Of a stretch of DNA of 62,439 nucleotides, positions 25,501-33,329 are shown one piece after another (within the stretch, counting starts at the first letter, position 1; every line of letters starts with the position of its first letter). The stretch is from the NCBI GenBank assembly GCA_023667055.1, contig JAMPAV010000001.1:1-62439 (forward strand), written 5' to 3'. The translations under genes were made by a program, and so were the position numbers. The DNA comes from Muribaculum sp. GTDB lineage: Bacteria; Bacteroidota; Bacteroidia; Bacteroidales; Muribaculaceae. The notes under the pieces were generated by a model, which had not been told where the DNA came from, searched no databases, and saw nothing but the letters and a program-made list of their open reading frames with translations.

Positions 25501-25742
25501 TGGTGGGAGCTCCTATTCCAGGCACGATGACAGCCGTCTGGTGGGAGACTCAGATTGACCCAAGCCTTGTGTTCGGTATTCCTCAGGTGACCAACCTGTC
25601 GGTCGAAGGCAAGCCCTTGGAAAACCAGCAGTTGAATCCGGATGTGGTCATCTACAATGCTCCGGCGGAGGTGCAGTCCGGTCGTGACGCTCAGCTTGAA
25701 GGATCTGTCCGTCACCTCATGCAAAAACTCAACCTGAAGTAA
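22503..25742 (+). CDS. Tricorn-like S41 family protease
   Basis: 1079 residues with a signal peptide (about 1-19). The N-terminal half is built from beta-propeller repeats of the PD40/TolB type, with repeated S-P-D-G-K and D-S-D-R-E motifs. A very acidic/basic linker (about 552-600, Asp then Lys-rich) separates it from a second propeller part, a PDZ domain near 810-860 and the S41 protease domain, where Y-S-D-A-S-G near residue 984 carries the likely nucleophile Ser and R-Y-N-G-G-G-W near 933 is typical. Tricorn homologues degrade peptides; this one should be periplasmic or surface-exposed. It ends at a strong terminator shared with the kinase gene. Confidence 0.88.
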   Translation: MQRKLLLGLACMVSIGVMAESPLWLRDAGISPDGKTIAFTYKGDIFTVATSGGEARQLTSDEAFDSRPIWTNDGKRIVFRSDREGSDDVFIMNANGGKVTRLTTSSLAEMPLAFLNDSTLLYSANEMPARTSAQAPILPQTYALNINRPGTRPTMFLSMPMLFSSSGKDGKIIFTDKKGYEDPFRKHERSSGTNDIWLYDNGDFRQLTDFNGHDRNAVWAPAKDSFYFLSEEDGTINVYVGSLNGGKRQLTKFEKHPVRNLSVASDGTMAFSWDGELYTLKEGGQPQKVNVEIIADDYDSDLVKRYVSGGASAFYVAPKGNELAIVLRGDVYVTDAKYKTTKRITDTPDQERTVSISPDGKFMVYDSDREGYWQLFKATIKDKDKDQFAYANEIEEEPLYKCATSAMQPVISPDGKKVAFLENRSELRVMDLTSKEVKTVLDGKYNYSYADGDQQFVWSPDSEWLLMNYIGVGGWNNTDIALVKADGSEVVDLTESGFSDGNPKWVLGGKAIAYESAKYGMKNTGSWGNQSDIILMALDGEAWDDFNMTEEEADLKEKAEKNKDDDSDSKDSKKDKKGKKKDKKDKKDKADNDKKEKFVPDLANRRYRTRRLTGNSAMIGDYFLTNKGDKLYYTASSTEGKRNLYCRDLKEGDVSVVAPGISGMEADAKGENLFVWSNGGIKKLSLSNDKLEDVEYQALYDRKPSKEREYIYNHMLRQVNDKFYDENLHGVDWQYYGDHYRKFLPHISNNRDFAEMLSEILGELNASHTGGRSYGSGPNLSTSSLGAYFDEAHDGDGLKVEEVIARGPLSTKSASVKPGEIILAIDGENISPLQDVNPMLDGKSGKKVRLSVKGTDGKTREIYVRPVSMGDLSELSYDRWVEHNEALVDSLSGGRIGYIHVEGMNTASYQNAYDRILGKYRNCDAVIVDTRYNGGGWLHNDLAILLNGKEYAQYAPRGRYIGSEPWAQWNKPSVMLVNECNYSDASGTPYVYQTLNIGDVVGAPIPGTMTAVWWETQIDPSLVFGIPQVTNLSVEGKPLENQQLNPDVVIYNAPAEVQSGRDAQLEGSVRHLMQKLNLK

Positions 25743-25807
25743 TCATAATTTTCAGTTTTTGATTGTATCGTTTTAATTTGAACAGCTACTTATACCCAAT
25801 AAAATGA

Positions 25808-25840
25808 AAGGTTCCGAATCAGAATATGATTCGGAACCTT
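25808..25840. terminator. Bidirectional terminator overlapping the kinase stop codon
   Basis: A 13-bp perfect stem (AAGGTTCCGAATC / GATTCGGAACCTT) with a 7-base loop. The TGA of the histidine kinase (25819-25821) lies at the loop edge, so the last kinase codons form one arm. Confidence 0.88.
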
Positions 25841-27021
25841 GTGATTTTCCGGGGGTCGGTCCAAAGACGGAATCGCGCATGATGTCGGTTGAGAATTTCA
25901 GCAGTCAAGGTCAGACCGATACCTCGTCCGGTACGTTTTGTGGTGTAGAACGGGCGGAAGAGGTTTCTCGATGCTTCCTCACTTATAGGCTCGCCATTGT
26001 TGGAGATTTCCAATATGGTATGATTTGCCTCTTTGGTTATGGCTATTCTTATCCAGCCTCCTTCTGATGAGATACTTTCATTGGCATTCTTTACTATGTT
26101 GACCAGTGCCTGCTGCATCATGTTGGTATCAATCATTGCTGTTGATGGTTGGCTTGTGGATATGAATGAGACATCTACATAATCTTTCACCGACATCTTC
26201 AGGAACGGAATCAGGCGTGCCACTTCGGAATTCAGGTCCGTCTGCTGCATCATCGGCTCTGGAAGACGCACCACATCGGCGTATGCGCTTACAAAGCTGC
26301 ACATCTGTTCGCAACGGTTGTCGCAACTTTCCAGCACCTCAATGGTGTCGGCATCATCTGTGGTGTCGGCAATGGTCTGGATCACAGAGCGGACTCCCCC
26401 CATGGTGTTGTTGACCTCATGTGAGATTGTGCGTATCACTTTCTCGTATGCCTCTCTCTCAGCTTTTATGACTTCTTCTGTGAGACTCTCAAGCAGATAA
26501 AACTCTCTCCGGAACCCGGTTTGGATAAAACTCAGGTGGTAGCATCGGTAGGTGCGCACATCACCGTCACGTATCACGGCGTTTGTCCCTAATTTGGTCT
26601 TGAGCATTTCCCTGACGAGTGACAGCTCGATTTCATCCGGCCTTTTGCCCAAAATATCTTTCTCTTCGGATATTCCGGTTATTTTGAGGAATGCTGGGTT
26701 TGCCATGGTGACTCTGCGGTCGAAATCAAGTGTAAGCACCCCCATGGGGGATGCTTTTGTGAGAAGTTGCAGAAAGTTCTCTTGTTCCAGATTCTTGGTG
26801 CGTTCACTTCTCAACTTGTCGATCATGGTGTTGAAGAGATTCACTATTTTGTCGGGATCCCGCAGGCCGGTAGGGGTGAGCCGGTTGTTGAAATCCTGTG
26901 AGGCTATCAGTTCCATTCCTCGGGTCACTGTGCGTTTATGCCTTAATGAGGTATGCCACAATATTACATAGCCCGCCACTGCCATCAAAAGCAGAATTAT
27001 CAATATGTAAGTTTCAACCAT
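25819..27021 (-). CDS. Sensor histidine kinase, NtrB-like
   Basis: 400 residues. One membrane helix (about 4-22) and a HAMP-like segment (about 25-75) are followed by a PAS domain (about 80-180), the dimerisation helix with phospho-acceptor H201 in I-S-H-E-V-N-N, and an ATPase domain with N-A-N-E-S (N box) and G-R-G-I-G-L (G box). With almost no periplasmic part it probably senses a membrane or cytoplasmic signal. It is the last gene of the efflux operon and pairs with the sigma-54 regulator just upstream. The gap to that gene carries a heptamer array. Confidence 0.88.
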   Translation of the reverse strand: MVETYILIILLLMAVAGYVILWHTSLRHKRTVTRGMELIASQDFNNRLTPTGLRDPDKIVNLFNTMIDKLRSERTKNLEQENFLQLLTKASPMGVLTLDFDRRVTMANPAFLKITGISEEKDILGKRPDEIELSLVREMLKTKLGTNAVIRDGDVRTYRCYHLSFIQTGFRREFYLLESLTEEVIKAEREAYEKVIRTISHEVNNTMGGVRSVIQTIADTTDDADTIEVLESCDNRCEQMCSFVSAYADVVRLPEPMMQQTDLNSEVARLIPFLKMSVKDYVDVSFISTSQPSTAMIDTNMMQQALVNIVKNANESISSEGGWIRIAITKEANHTILEISNNGEPISEEASRNLFRPFYTTKRTGRGIGLTLTAEILNRHHARFRLWTDPRKITRFRIIF

Positions 27022-27089
27022 AACCTTTCACATTTGTTTTCCGCGTGTTCACCGAGTCTATTTTTCGAGTATTTTCCCGCGAAGCCTAT

Positions 27090-27117
27090 TGTGCATTTTG
27101 CATTGTGAATTGTGCAT
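27090..27117 (-). repeat. Heptamer array (TGTGCAT)4 between regulator and kinase
   Basis: Four 7-base units on the plus strand: TGTGCAT, TTTGCAT, TGTGAAT, TGTGCAT. The array overlaps the last base of the regulator's stop codon and lies in the regulator-kinase gap. Confidence 0.85.
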
Positions 27118-28436
27118 TATCTCAGGCCATATTTCTCCATCCTGCGGTAGAGTGTCTGTCGTGTGATTCCAAGTATGCGTGCGGCTGTCGTGTGATTGCC
27201 GCCTGCTTTTTCCAAAGCTTGCTCGATGGCGGTCAGCTCAGCATCCTCAAGTGTGCCCTTTGCAGAAGCGTCAATGTCTGACTCCACTCCGGGCTGGGAG
27301 GAGAAATCGTTGGTTTCAAGTCGGTTGCCACACATGAGCACGGCTCTTTCAACTATATTTTTCAGTTGCCGTATATTGCCTGGATATTTCAGCTTCGTCA
27401 GATATTCCATGGCATCCGCCGATATTTCAGGAGGCGTGGCACCCATAGATGCTGATGACGACTGGATAAAGTGTCTCACCAATAGCGGAATGTCGTCCGG
27501 ACGTTCCCTTAATGCAGGCACGCGCAAGGTAATTAGGTTGATGCGATAGAAAAGGTCTTCTCTAAATCTTCCTTCTCTCACCATGGTGGGAATATCGGCA
27601 TTGGTGGCGCTCACCACTCGGATATCCACTTTCTTCGGTCGGCTGTCGCCTAAGACCTCAAAAGTATGCTGCTGGAGCACTCGGAGCAGTTTCACCTGGC
27701 TTGATGGGTCGAGGTCGCCTATCTCGTCAAGAAAAATGGTGCCTTTGTCGGCAAGTTCGAACCGACCTTTGCGTGATGACACGGCTCCGGTGAAGGCTCC
27801 TTTGGCATGGCCAAACATTTCACTCTCAAACAGCGACTGGGATATTCCGCCTAAATTAACCATGACGAATGGTTTGGAGTGACGCTTGCTGTTGATATGG
27901 ATTGCATTGGCTATCATTTCCTTGCCAGTGCCGTTCTCACCGAGTATAAGCACCGGCGCATCGGTCGGTGCGATTCTTTCCACTGTGGATAGAAGATTAA
28001 GCATCTCCTTGTTGTGGCAGATGATACCGGCATTGTTGAATGGTCGGTTAGATGTGGCGGCCTTTTGGGAATATACTGATAAGGCTGTCTCTATTCGTTG
28101 AAGAAGAACTCTGTTGTTCCAGGGTTTGGTTATAAAATCGAATGCCCCCGACTTTATTCCTTCCACTGCAAGGTCGATGCTGCCCCATGCGGTGATTAGA
28201 ATCACCGGTGTGTCGGGAAGAAAGATTTTCACTTTGCGCAGAAGTGCTATCCCTTCCTCACCGGAGGTGGAAATGCCATAGTTCATATCCATTAGGATAA
28301 GCTCATATTCATTGCTTCTGACTCTGTCAAGGGCACAAGTGGGGTCGGGACACGATTCTGCATCATATCCGGCTCTTTTCAGAAGGAACTCCAGCGACTT
28401 CCTGATCGCCGCGTCATCATCCACTATCAGTATCAT
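27117..28436 (-). CDS. Sigma-54-dependent response regulator, NtrC family
   Basis: 439 residues in three parts: a receiver domain (1-120; acidic pocket D6-D8 and phospho-acceptor D50), an AAA+ sigma-54 activation domain (about 140-370; Walker A G-E-N-G-T-G-K-E at 166-173, G-A-F-T-G-A at 213-218, Walker B I-F-L-D-E-I) and a Fis-type helix-turn-helix at the end. The intact G-A-F-T-G-A loop means it can remodel sigma-54 polymerase. A matching promoter and a palindromic site stand at the head of this same operon (37453-37528), so autoregulation of the transporter is the likely role. Confidence 0.93.
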   Translation of the reverse strand: MILIVDDDAAIRKSLEFLLKRAGYDAESCPDPTCALDRVRSNEYELILMDMNYGISTSGEEGIALLRKVKIFLPDTPVILITAWGSIDLAVEGIKSGAFDFITKPWNNRVLLQRIETALSVYSQKAATSNRPFNNAGIICHNKEMLNLLSTVERIAPTDAPVLILGENGTGKEMIANAIHINSKRHSKPFVMVNLGGISQSLFESEMFGHAKGAFTGAVSSRKGRFELADKGTIFLDEIGDLDPSSQVKLLRVLQQHTFEVLGDSRPKKVDIRVVSATNADIPTMVREGRFREDLFYRINLITLRVPALRERPDDIPLLVRHFIQSSSASMGATPPEISADAMEYLTKLKYPGNIRQLKNIVERAVLMCGNRLETNDFSSQPGVESDIDASAKGTLEDAELTAIEQALEKAGGNHTTAARILGITRQTLYRRMEKYGLR

Positions 28437-28445
28437 AATGCAAAT

Positions 28446-29927
28446 TTACAAAATTTTTTCGAAATCTTCATCGATTGGCACGTCTTTGTTGAAGTCCCAA
28501 AGGGTGAGGCTGCGGATCTGGTAGTAGTAGCTCCAGTAGAGATATAACTGGTTCACCATGTCCTGATGGTTCTGGTCTTTGCTCAGTTGCGAGTCGTTTA
28601 GGTCGAGAGTGGAGATTTTGCCCACAAGAAAAGTCTCAAGGTTGGTCTTGTAGCGCGCCTCGGCAATGGTGTCGGCACGTTGTGCCAGTGCCAGTTGTCG
28701 CTGTTGGTTGTTGTAGCGTTCCACAAGAAGAAATATGTCCTGGTTGAATTCCATCTGCTCCTTGCGTATGCTGCTTTCCACAACCTTCCGGTTGTTCTCC
28801 GCCACTTTCACCTGGCCTCGTCGTTTCCCCCAATCCACAAGTGGTATCGAAAACCCGATTTCCACCACCTGATTGTCTTTTAATCTTCTGTAGGCATCCG
28901 GTGTATTGTCGGCGGTTCCGGTAAAACCGACCTGTGCAAAAAGATTGATCTGGCGCATGTTGCCTTTAGCCTTGGCCACGTCATAATCTGCCTCAAGCTG
29001 TCGGCGGCGTATTTCCTTTGAGAAGGAGTTGTTGGTGAGGGCCTTGTCAAGGACTTCGGTATAAGTCAATTCCTCGCCTGGGATTGATGAGGGCACTTCA
29101 GGCTCCAGCCTTTCATCATCTTCTATATCAAGAAAAGCCTTCAGTGCAAACATAGCGGCGCGGTAGTTGCTTTCGTTGTCGGTCAATGTGGATTCAGCAT
29201 TCAGCAGGTTCAGTTCGAGCTGGAGGAGATCGTTTTTACTGATCTGACCCATCTCTCGTTTGGCGATTGCCACCTCATGAAGTTTCTGAGAGTTCTTATA
29301 GTTTTGCTGTGCTATTCCAAGATTTTCCTTGGCCATGAGCAGATTGAAGAAGTAGGTCACAGCCTGAAGTGCCACGTTTTCGGTGGCACTGATGAATCTG
29401 GCCTTCGCCTCTTCGTAACGGATTGGCTCTATCTTCCTGTTCCATTTTATGTTGTTGACACCAAATATTGGCTGGTTGAGTGTCAGGGCCACAGGAATCG
29501 ACATAAATCGGTTGAATGCACCGCTGTCAAGTTGCCGCATCCAGTCGAGGGAGGATGTCAGCGAGATGCTGCCACCGGTCAACCAGATGTTTTGCTTCAT
29601 GGTCAGTTCGCCGGTCATTTGCAGCACGTTGTTTCTCACAAATGTATAGCTTCCGTCGTCTAATTGGTATGGACTGTAGCTTTTCCTGTAGGAGGGAATG
29701 GTGGCATTGAAGCTGAGTTCCGGGAGCAGGTCGGCACGATAAGTTCTGTAACTCCAATAACTTGTTCTCAGTTGGTTAAGGGCCACCGCGGCATCCACGC
29801 TGCGGCTTCTTGCCATCATTACAGCATCGTCGAGACTTATGGTCTTCGCCGCCATCGGGAGTGTCACCCACAACCCGAGGGTGACACTCACAGCTTTTAT
29901 CCATATACTTTTCACATTCATCTTCAT
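28446..29927 (-). CDS. TolC-family outer membrane efflux protein
   Basis: 493 residues with a signal peptide (about 1-28). Two repeats of the OEP type with long helices, seen in A-L-T-N-N-S-F-S-K-E-I-R-R and the Gln/Asn-rich helix ends, predict a trimeric outer-membrane channel with periplasmic tunnel. It lies 3 bp after the last permease gene and 9 bp before the regulator, and should be the exit duct for the HlyD-like adaptor and the MacB-type permeases of the same operon. Confidence 0.9.
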   Translation of the reverse strand: MKMNVKSIWIKAVSVTLGLWVTLPMAAKTISLDDAVMMARSRSVDAAVALNQLRTSYWSYRTYRADLLPELSFNATIPSYRKSYSPYQLDDGSYTFVRNNVLQMTGELTMKQNIWLTGGSISLTSSLDWMRQLDSGAFNRFMSIPVALTLNQPIFGVNNIKWNRKIEPIRYEEAKARFISATENVALQAVTYFFNLLMAKENLGIAQQNYKNSQKLHEVAIAKREMGQISKNDLLQLELNLLNAESTLTDNESNYRAAMFALKAFLDIEDDERLEPEVPSSIPGEELTYTEVLDKALTNNSFSKEIRRRQLEADYDVAKAKGNMRQINLFAQVGFTGTADNTPDAYRRLKDNQVVEIGFSIPLVDWGKRRGQVKVAENNRKVVESSIRKEQMEFNQDIFLLVERYNNQQRQLALAQRADTIAEARYKTNLETFLVGKISTLDLNDSQLSKDQNHQDMVNQLYLYWSYYYQIRSLTLWDFNKDVPIDEDFEKIL

Positions 29928-29930
29928 TCT

Positions 29931-31196
29931 TTATTCGGTTTTGAGGGCGAGGGCGGGGGAAATCGACATCGCCTTGCGGGCGGGCATCCATGAGCCCACC
30001 ACTATCATAAAGGATATTAAGGCAAACGTTATAAGCGCACAACCGAAGAATCTTGCAGCATTGAAGAAGTCACCCATATAGAAGGCATTAAGTTCATAGC
30101 GTGTGATCAGATAGCATATTGCCATCGCTATAGGGGTAACGGCAATCAGAATTATCTCACCCTCTCCCAAAATTCTTCGGAAAATGTCGCTGCGTGTAGC
30201 ACCGTTGGCCATTCGCAAGGCGATCTCCGGTGTGCGCTGCGAGGTCCTGAACCAGAAAGTACCTAACACACCCAGGAAGATGTTGAGAAGAAGAAATAGA
30301 CTCCATACCACAGTGCTTAATGTGTCTTGGGTGGATGCCTGATTGTATTTCTTGCGAATTTCGTCAAAAGAAGTGGCAGAGGCGATATACCAGTTGCCGA
30401 CCCTCAACTCATTGAGCGAGGCTTTCATTATATTTTCCGCAAAATCCTTGTCCATGTTTTCCTTGACCCTGAGCAAGGTCTCATTGAAATATTTCAGTTG
30501 CTCCTGCTTCAGTGGCAAGAGAAGCGATGGATTAAGGTATGCCGATTGGTAGTCGCTGTAGCGAAGGGGTGGGAACACTTTCGCCAGCGTGTATTCAGTA
30601 GAATCCATCTGGTGAAATTTTCTTCCGGTATATTTTGCCATGGATTCGATGCTTTCTGGAGAATTGTATCTGAGAAGATTGTCGGAAGCCATAAACCAAT
30701 TCCAAGGGGCTTTGGCAAGTGCCTCGTCCATCTCTTCCGGAGTCTCGCCATTGACACCATGGATTCTGAAGACCTGAAAAAAGCCCGGTGTTGCCCAACG
30801 CTTCAGATAGTTTCCTCCGATAGAATCGAGATACATTGAGCTGTAACTGTTGTTGGGATTATAGAAATGGGAGTTGACAGCCGACGAGACAACCTCTACT
30901 TCCGGGCGCGCCTTAAGCCGGCGGATTAGGGTCTGATAGTCAGCAATCGATGCGTCATCGTCAGGATATGGCTTGAAATCGGGGCTCTTCTCATTAAGTG
31001 TGACAATGTTTAGGCGATATACGTGGGATATGTCGTAGCCGAGAGGTTCGTTGTAGGTGGAATATTTCACCCACAGGTTGTCTGTCAGCCACCACATCAC
31101 GCAACTTACAAGAAGCAGCTCCACTGCAAGCCATATATTCGTGTGCCATTCGTTAAGTATCTGGCGAAGTAATTTCCTTTTCATAAGAATTATCAT
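29931..31196 (-). CDS. MacB/FtsX-type ABC permease (fourth of the operon)
   Basis: 421 residues. A first membrane helix (about 23-42) is followed by a large periplasmic MacB-type domain (about 45-290) and three more helices (about 295-415). T-P-E-I-A-L-R-M-A-N-G-A-T-R lies where FtsX-type permeases contact the ATPase. No ATPase domain is fused. It overlaps the preceding permease by ATGA, which is the reason to take ATG at 31194-31196, although a second ATG four codons on (M-K-R-K-L) is equally possible. Confidence 0.88.
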   Translation of the reverse strand: MIILMKRKLLRQILNEWHTNIWLAVELLLVSCVMWWLTDNLWVKYSTYNEPLGYDISHVYRLNIVTLNEKSPDFKPYPDDDASIADYQTLIRRLKARPEVEVVSSAVNSHFYNPNNSYSSMYLDSIGGNYLKRWATPGFFQVFRIHGVNGETPEEMDEALAKAPWNWFMASDNLLRYNSPESIESMAKYTGRKFHQMDSTEYTLAKVFPPLRYSDYQSAYLNPSLLLPLKQEQLKYFNETLLRVKENMDKDFAENIMKASLNELRVGNWYIASATSFDEIRKKYNQASTQDTLSTVVWSLFLLLNIFLGVLGTFWFRTSQRTPEIALRMANGATRSDIFRRILGEGEIILIAVTPIAMAICYLITRYELNAFYMGDFFNAARFFGCALITFALISFMIVVGSWMPARKAMSISPALALKTE

Positions 31197-32479
31197 TTTT
31201 TCTTGCCGTTAAGGGCATTGACGATGTTGGTGCGTGAAGCCTGCCAAGCCGGCAGAGAAGCAGAGATTATATTCAGGATAAGGCAGAAGATCATGGCGAG
31301 TCCGAATGTTTTCCAACTCAACAGCATCATCGGGGAAAGATTGGTGACAGTGCCCGTCATGGACTGGGCTGAAAAGATGTATTCGGCTCCAAACATTGCA
31401 AATACCACCGACAGTATGAGTCCTATTATTCCAGCTATCACGGTGATTATTAGATTCTCAATAAAGAGATCTGTCAGTATGCCACCTTTCTTGGCGCCAA
31501 AAGCCCGGCGGACTCCGATTTCCTCTCTTCTTTTGCTGAGACGGCTATGGGTCATGGAGGAAAGATTCACTGCCGGGACAAGCAATAATATAGCCCAGGT
31601 GAAATAACGGCGCAGCCGCACGCTGTCCATCTCAGGCTCTTGGTTTGCCCATGGGGTGTTGACCGCAGTTTCCTGGTCGTAAGGCCTTTCCCTGATGATG
31701 AACTTCCATCCATTCACCTTCGCCTCTTCTCCTATCTTTGCCATAAGTTTGTTGTATTCCTCTCTCACTTTGGGAATGTCTGCCTTGCTTCGCGGAAGTA
31801 TTATTGCACTAAAAGCACCCATATACTCACACCAGGAAAAATCCACAGTATTGGTGGATGTGAATGGCACCCAGACATCTGAATAAGCGCCGGTCGCAAG
31901 GGTGCTTACATCTTTCACCACACCTTTCACCCTGTAAGGCAGATAATCTATGTTGAATTCACGTCCGACAACGTCTGTGGTTCCGAAAAGTCTTCGGGCT
32001 ATTGACTCTGAGAGCACAGCCACCGGGATTCCTGCTTCAAACTCACCTTTGTCAAATGGTTTTCCCTCTATAAAAGTGAAATCCATCACCTTCCAATATC
32101 CATCGTCAACACCCTTGCGGTTTGCTCCAAATGCGGTTCCAGATGAAGCAGACATAAGCGATTCGTATGGTGAAAAGTCCATGGCAGTGACTGCCTCGGG
32201 TGTCTCCATCTCATAAAAGAGTTGCTTGATGAGTTTGTAGCCCATGCCGCCGTTGCTGCCCATGCCTTCTTCCCAGTTGTCGTTGGTGATAGATGCTGCG
32301 CGTTGCACCAGCCATCGGTCGCGGTTGGATTCCGGTGCGTATGGAGCCACCTGGATATCCTCTATCAACACCACCACCATTATCATGAAGATGGCGAGCG
32401 CGGTGCCGGCGATGCTAACCCAGCACACAAGCGGCTGCGACCTCAATGCCGCCCACGCCTCTTTGAAATATCTTTTCAT
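31193..32479 (-). CDS. MacB/FtsX-type ABC permease (third of the operon)
   Basis: 428 residues from the ATG at 32477-32479 (M-K-R-Y-F-K-E-A-W). The frame stays open upstream as far as 32800, but that part overlaps the ATPase gene and the decamer array and encodes no conserved sequence. Four membrane helices with a periplasmic domain between the first and second, and the R-E-E-I-G-V-R-R-A-F-G-A motif of FtsX permeases. It is one of a pair with the next gene and overlaps it by 4 bp. Confidence 0.88.
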   Translation of the reverse strand: MKRYFKEAWAALRSQPLVCWVSIAGTALAIFMIMVVVLIEDIQVAPYAPESNRDRWLVQRAASITNDNWEEGMGSNGGMGYKLIKQLFYEMETPEAVTAMDFSPYESLMSASSGTAFGANRKGVDDGYWKVMDFTFIEGKPFDKGEFEAGIPVAVLSESIARRLFGTTDVVGREFNIDYLPYRVKGVVKDVSTLATGAYSDVWVPFTSTNTVDFSWCEYMGAFSAIILPRSKADIPKVREEYNKLMAKIGEEAKVNGWKFIIRERPYDQETAVNTPWANQEPEMDSVRLRRYFTWAILLLVPAVNLSSMTHSRLSKRREEIGVRRAFGAKKGGILTDLFIENLIITVIAGIIGLILSVVFAMFGAEYIFSAQSMTGTVTNLSPMMLLSWKTFGLAMIFCLILNIISASLPAWQASRTNIVNALNGKKK

Positions 32480-32490
32480 TTGTATTTGCT

Positions 32491-32570
32491 GATTTTCATG
32501 ATTATTCATGAGTATCCATGAGTATCCATGTGTACCCATGTGTACACATGAGTACTCATGTTGATACATT
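32491..32570 (-). repeat. Decamer array (NNNNNNCATG)8
   Basis: CATG recurs every 10 bases in seven consecutive decamers and as CATT in the eighth; AGTATCCATG is repeated exactly. The array fills the gap between the ATPase stop (32572) and the permease start (32479). Confidence 0.9.
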
Positions 32571-32571
32571 G

Positions 32572-33237
32572 CTATTGCACTTGCCTTCCATCGAAGAATC
32601 TTATGATTCGGTCGGTCATCTCGGCTTGCTGCTCGTTGTGGGTCACCATAACGATGGTCCGGCCGTCTTCCTTGTTGAGCTGGTGGAGAAGGTCCATCAC
32701 CTCCGCTCCCATCTTTGAGTCCAGATTGCCGGTGGGTTCGTCGGCAAGAATTATCTCCGGATTTCCCACAATCGCCCTGGCTATAGCCACACGTTGACAT
32801 TGACCGCCTGAAAGTTGTGAGGGACGATGACGCATACGGTGGCTCAGACCGACTCTCTCGAGTACTTGCTTGGCGCGTTTCTCACGTTCCGAACCGCTCA
32901 TCTTGCGGTATTGCAGCGGCAGCATCACGTTGTCGATCACGTTGAGGGAGTCGATGAGGTGGAAGCTTTGGAATACAAAACCAAGTTTTGAATTACGGAA
33001 AGCTGCCATTTGGGCATCCTTCATCCCCTCCACATTGGTGCCGTCGATGTTGACGGTGCCGGAAGTTGGTGTGTCGAGCAAGCCGATTATGTTGAGGAGT
33101 GTTGACTTGCCGCATCCGGAAGGACCCATGATGCTGACGAATTCACCTTTGTCTATTTCGATATTGACATTTTCGAGAGCCTGAGTCTCGATCTCATCAG
33201 TGCGGTAGATTTTGTTGATGTTTTGTAAAGTTATCAT
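32572..33237 (-). CDS. ABC transporter ATP-binding protein, LolD/MacB type
   Basis: 221 residues: a single nucleotide-binding domain with Walker A G-P-S-G-C-G-K-S-T (38-46), Q-loop Q90, signature L-S-G-G-Q (142-146), Walker B I-I-L-A-D-E-P-T and H-loop T-H-N near 195. It belongs to the group that powers FtsX/MacB permeases in mechanotransmission. It is the only ATPase among four permeases in this operon, so it probably serves both permease pairs. Decamer arrays flank it on both sides. Confidence 0.93.
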   Translation of the reverse strand: MITLQNINKIYRTDEIETQALENVNIEIDKGEFVSIMGPSGCGKSTLLNIIGLLDTPTSGTVNIDGTNVEGMKDAQMAAFRNSKLGFVFQSFHLIDSLNVIDNVMLPLQYRKMSGSEREKRAKQVLERVGLSHRMRHRPSQLSGGQCQRVAIARAIVGNPEIILADEPTGNLDSKMGAEVMDLLHQLNKEDGRTIVMVTHNEQQAEMTDRIIRFFDGRQVQ

Positions 33238-33270
33238 AATGATTTGATTATTAGTTTAGAGGTTAATTTG

Positions 33271-33320
33271 ATTTCCATGATTCATCATGTTGCAACTTGA
33301 TTTATCATGAAGAATCATGT
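33271..33320 (-). repeat. Decamer array with CATG spacing, upstream of the ATPase
   Basis: Five 10-base units (33271-33320), four of them with CATG at positions 6-9; the middle unit is diverged. The outer parts also form an imperfect inverted repeat (CATGATTCATCATG against CATGAAGAATCATG). Confidence 0.75.
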
Positions 33321-33329
33321 TTTTTATTT

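Noticed and set aside
32480..32800. Upstream extension of the third permease ORF
   Set aside because: It overlaps the ATPase gene on the same strand and the decamer array, and encodes no conserved residues; the ATG at 32479 begins the normal FtsX start.
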